64,000 nt of DNA from CBDBND01 sp965262665 (GTDB taxonomy: Bacteria > Pseudomonadota > Alphaproteobacteria > Rhodospirillales > Rhodospirillaceae). This document shows, piece after piece, positions 61,530-64,000 of the stretch; position 1 is the stretch's first letter, and every line of letters begins with the position of its first letter. Where the stretch lies: assembly GCA_965262665.1 (NCBI GenBank), contig CBDHFR010000004.1, forward strand, positions 868,001-932,000, in the 5' to 3' direction. The position numbers were made by a program, and so were the translations under genes. Below the pieces are notes generated by a model. That model had not been told where the DNA came from. It ran no database searches and was given only the letters and a program-made list of their open reading frames with translations.

Positions 61530-62144
61530 ATGACCCCTTCAGCTGCCGACTTCACCGACGACGCGGCTTTGCTGAAAGAAAAGGCGGCGTTACGTGCCGA
61601 CTGTCTGGCCAAACGCAAGCAACTTCCGGCAATGCATCCTGATGCAGGTGAAGCTCTGTCTCAGCAGGTGCTGTCCGTAATGGCTCCCGCACTAGCAGGC
61701 ATTGTTGCCGGTTACATTGCGTTGCCCGGCGAGCTTGATCCTGCTGTTGCGCTTAAAGCGCTGTTAGACAACGGCACAACGTTGGCGCTACCTGTGGCCG
61801 AAGATGAATCGTCAGTGTTGAGTTTCCGGCGATGGTTGCCGGGAGACACTTTGATCAATGGACCCTTTGGCACAGTCCACCCAGACACGTCCGGTCCAGG
61901 TATCGATCCCGAATTTGTTTTGGTTCCTCTGGTCGCCTTTGACCGCCGGGGTCACAGGCTTGGCATGGGGCAGGGCTATTACGACCGGACCCTCGCGCAT
62001 CTCCGGCAATCAAGAAACATAGTTGCCTATGGTGTTGCCTACGACGAGCAAGCAGTCGGCCGGGTTCCCTATGGGCCGCACGATCAACCGCTCGATGGAA
62101 TCATCACCCCAACGCAGTTCATCAATCCAGCCGTGCACCCATGA
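61530..62144 (+). CDS. fau: 5-formyltetrahydrofolate cyclo-ligase
   Basis: The product has 204 residues from ATG 61530: ALLKEKAALRADCLAKRKQL, PALAGIVAGYIALPGELDP, and the family motif HRLGMGQGYYDRTLAHLR near residue 149 with VPLVAFDRRG just before. It converts 5-formyl-THF to methenyl-THF with ATP. It overlaps the next gene by four bases. It is also called ygfA in enterobacteria, where it likewise follows 6S RNA. Confidence 0.94.
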   Translation: MTPSAADFTDDAALLKEKAALRADCLAKRKQLPAMHPDAGEALSQQVLSVMAPALAGIVAGYIALPGELDPAVALKALLDNGTTLALPVAEDESSVLSFRRWLPGDTLINGPFGTVHPDTSGPGIDPEFVLVPLVAFDRRGHRLGMGQGYYDRTLAHLRQSRNIVAYGVAYDEQAVGRVPYGPHDQPLDGIITPTQFINPAVHP

Positions 62145-62956
62145 AAATCCTTTATCTCGGCGACATCGTGGGAAAATCAGGCCGGACGGCCGTGATCGAG
62201 CATTTACCCGCCATGAGAGCCGAAATAGGTCTCGATTTTGTCGTCGCCTGTGGTGAAAACGCCGCCCATGGGTTTGGCATCACCATCAAGATTTGCGAGG
62301 CCCTTTTTGAAGCCGGCGTGGACGTCATCACCACCGGCAACCACGCCTGGGATCAACGGGAAATCATTGACTATATCGCCACCGAGCCACGTTTGCTGAG
62401 GCCGGCCAACTACCCCGAGGGAACACCCGGGCAGGGGTCAGGACTTTACGACAGTGCAACCAAAGGACGGGTTGCCGTTGTCCAAGTCATGGGGCGATTG
62501 TTCATGCCGTCCGTCGATGACCCGTTCCGCTGCCTAGAGGCGTTCTTGAGCGGAACTCAACTTGGCCAGGACGCAGACGCCATCGTGGTCGACATTCACG
62601 GCGAAGCGACCAGCGAAAAAACGGCGCTTGGCTACGTTGCCGATGGCCGAGCTTCTCTTGCCGTTGGCAGTCATTCACACATCCCGACAGCGGATACACG
62701 CGTCCTGCCGGCTGGAACCGCCTACCAGACCGACGCCGGCATGTGCGGACCCTATGATTCAGTCATCGGCATGGATACCGGCATTGCGGTCAGGCGGTTC
62801 ATGGATACCCTTCCCGGTGAGCGTCTTGAGCCTGCCACCGGAGTGGCCACCTTGTGCGGTGTCGTTGTTGAAACCGACGGCCAGTCCGGACTAGCGGTGT
62901 CCGTTCATGCGCTCAGGGAAGGCGGAATACTCAGCCCCTCAGAGCAGGCCAACTAA
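62141..62956 (+). CDS. YmdB-family metallophosphoesterase
   Basis: The product has 271 residues: MKILYLGDIVGKSGRTAVIE with the first metal Asp, VACGENAAHGFGI, VITTGNHAWDQREI, VVDIHGEATSEKTALGYVAD and VGSHSHIPTADTRVLP, all metal ligands of the TIGR00282 type phosphodiesterases, which hydrolyse cyclic nucleotides or other phosphoesters. It overlaps fau by four bases and is probably in one operon with it. It is complete. Confidence 0.93.
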   Translation: MKILYLGDIVGKSGRTAVIEHLPAMRAEIGLDFVVACGENAAHGFGITIKICEALFEAGVDVITTGNHAWDQREIIDYIATEPRLLRPANYPEGTPGQGSGLYDSATKGRVAVVQVMGRLFMPSVDDPFRCLEAFLSGTQLGQDADAIVVDIHGEATSEKTALGYVADGRASLAVGSHSHIPTADTRVLPAGTAYQTDAGMCGPYDSVIGMDTGIAVRRFMDTLPGERLEPATGVATLCGVVVETDGQSGLAVSVHALREGGILSPSEQAN

Positions 62957-63108
62957 AGTCTCTGCGCTTGACTCAGGAGCCGCTGGCCTGCAATTGAGCC
63001 CCGTTATACATATCTGCCCTAAATGGGGCCCAAATTGGGCTCAAAACACAACATCTGGTATAACCCAGACCAACGGCTGCGACGCAGTGCGGCCTTCAGG
63101 ACGGTGCT

Positions 63109-63855
63109 ATGGCAGGCCATTCCAAATTTAAGAACATCATGTTCCGCAAAGGTGCGCAGGACAAAAAGCGCGCCAAGTTGTTCTCTAAGGTGGCGAAAGA
63201 AATCACCGTGGCCGCCAAGATGGGTATGCCTGACCCAGACCATAATCCGCGGCTGCGTTCTGCCATCGCCGCGGCCCGTGCCCAAAGCATGCCCAAAGAC
63301 AACATTCAGCGTGCCATGGATAAAGCGTCTGGCAACGATGACGAGAATTACGAGGAAGCCCGGTACGAAGGTTACGGACCGGGCAATGTGGCGCTTATTG
63401 TTGAAGCCCTTACAGATAACCGCAACCGCACCGCTGCCGAAGTGAGGACTGCGTTCACCAAAAACGGCGGCACCTTGGGTGAAACCAACAGTGTGGCGTT
63501 CAATTTCGAACGGGTGGGATTGATTAAATACCCAACAAGTGCCGGCACTGAAGATCAGGTTATGGAAGCGGCAATCGAAGCAGGCGCTCAGGACGTGGAA
63601 TCCAGCGACGTTGGTCATGACATTTACTGTGAGCCGGATGATCTGAACGAAGTACAAAAGTCTTTGGAAGGGTCTCTCGGCGAGCCTGAAAGCGCACGCC
63701 TTGATTGGCGTCCGTTGAATACAGTTGATGTTGCGGAATCAGATGCGCAAACCCTGTTCGGATTGCTCGACGCGTTGGACGATAGCGACGATGTCCAACA
63801 TGTGGCTGCAAACTTCGACATCGACGATGACGTTATGGATCGTTTGGGCGGCTAG
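63109..63855 (+). CDS. yebC: YebC/PmpR/TACO1 family protein
   Basis: The product has 248 residues: MAGHSKFKNIMFRKGAQDKK, RAKLFSKVAKEITVAAKMG, RYEGYGPGNVALIVEALTDN, RNRTAAEVRTAFTKNGG. It is a full-length YebC, described as a transcriptional regulator and, more recently, as a translation factor for difficult proline stretches. It is directly upstream of ruvC, the usual order. The 152 bases before it contain a short GGGCCCAAATTGGGCTC near-palindrome. Confidence 0.95.
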   Translation: MAGHSKFKNIMFRKGAQDKKRAKLFSKVAKEITVAAKMGMPDPDHNPRLRSAIAAARAQSMPKDNIQRAMDKASGNDDENYEEARYEGYGPGNVALIVEALTDNRNRTAAEVRTAFTKNGGTLGETNSVAFNFERVGLIKYPTSAGTEDQVMEAAIEAGAQDVESSDVGHDIYCEPDDLNEVQKSLEGSLGEPESARLDWRPLNTVDVAESDAQTLFGLLDALDDSDDVQHVAANFDIDDDVMDRLGG

Positions 63856-63875
63856 CTTTTGATGGGAAGGGGGAG

Positions 63876-64000
63876 GTGACCATTCGTCTCTTGGGTTTGG
63901 ATCCCGGCCTCCGGGCAACCGGTTGGGGTATCATCGACGCTGACGGCAACCGACTGTCCGCTGTGGTTAATGGCACCATTCGAGCGCTGGATACAGCGCC
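63876..64000 (+). CDS. ruvC: Crossover junction endodeoxyribonuclease RuvC (5' part)
   Basis: The start is GTG 63876 behind AAGGGGGAG, 20 bases after yebC. It reads MTIRLLGLDPGLRATGWGII and DADGNRLSAVVNGTIRALD before the window ends. The Asp in GLDPGLRATGWG is the first catalytic residue of RuvC, which resolves Holliday junctions. Only about 41 codons are present. Confidence 0.95.
   Translation, partial: MTIRLLGLDPGLRATGWGIIDADGNRLSAVVNGTIRALDTA

Overview
The window reads as the chromosome of an alphaproteobacterium, probably Rhodospirillales-like. This is inferred from gene content and order: a split NAD(P) transhydrogenase alpha subunit followed by pntB, rpsU next to def and a COQ9-type gene, DUF1192-qor-DUF1013, zapA-6S RNA-fau, and efp facing epmA. 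Housekeeping genes at both ends are intact. The middle is heavily invaded by insertion sequences and full of broken genes, so this looks like a genome that has gone through an IS expansion.

Layout. 1-1626: end of the proton-translocating transhydrogenase. 1705-11518: accessory block of SDR, reductase and methyltransferase genes in paralogous sets, most sets having at least one decayed copy; several Rossmann-fold enzymes carry Sec, Tat or lipoprotein signals. 11577-13478: rpsU, def, COQ9. 13395-26095: exported methyltransferase paralogs, isochorismatase-like hydrolase, a TonB receptor split by an IS, a CoA-transferase, NTF2-like proteins, a DUF805 protein and a Tat-exported molybdopterin oxidoreductase. 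26114-29202: broken glycosyltransferase and an FkbM methyltransferase split by IS481. 29209-32483: purK, purE, small proteins. 32566-38323: nested IS island (IS5, two IS630-C, IS630-B, IS481, a group II intron remnant). 38323-40411: DUF1192, quinone oxidoreductase, DUF1013.

40920-50806 is a compact 9.9-kb integrated element bounded by a perfect 20-bp direct repeat. It encodes a tyrosine integrase, terminase, HNH nuclease, HK97-type capsid, prohead protease, connector and portal, but no tail, lysis or obvious regulatory genes. Its make-up resembles a capsid-forming phage satellite. Its attachment core lies inside the terminal sequence of an IS630 element (here called IS630-B), of which several copies exist in this window, so the element appears to use a multicopy IS end as its integration site. 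This is the most interesting system in the window.

51485-64000: conserved chromosome with rpmE, a MotA/MotB-like motor pair plus an OmpA-domain protein, suhB, efp/epmA, thiE/fbaB, an IS630-B-derived MITE, zapA, 6S RNA, fau, ymdB, yebC and the start of ruvC. No tRNA, rRNA or CRISPR array was seen. IS630-A, -B and -C are labels used here only, for three distinct IS630-type elements. Family assignments come from reading motifs, without database searches.
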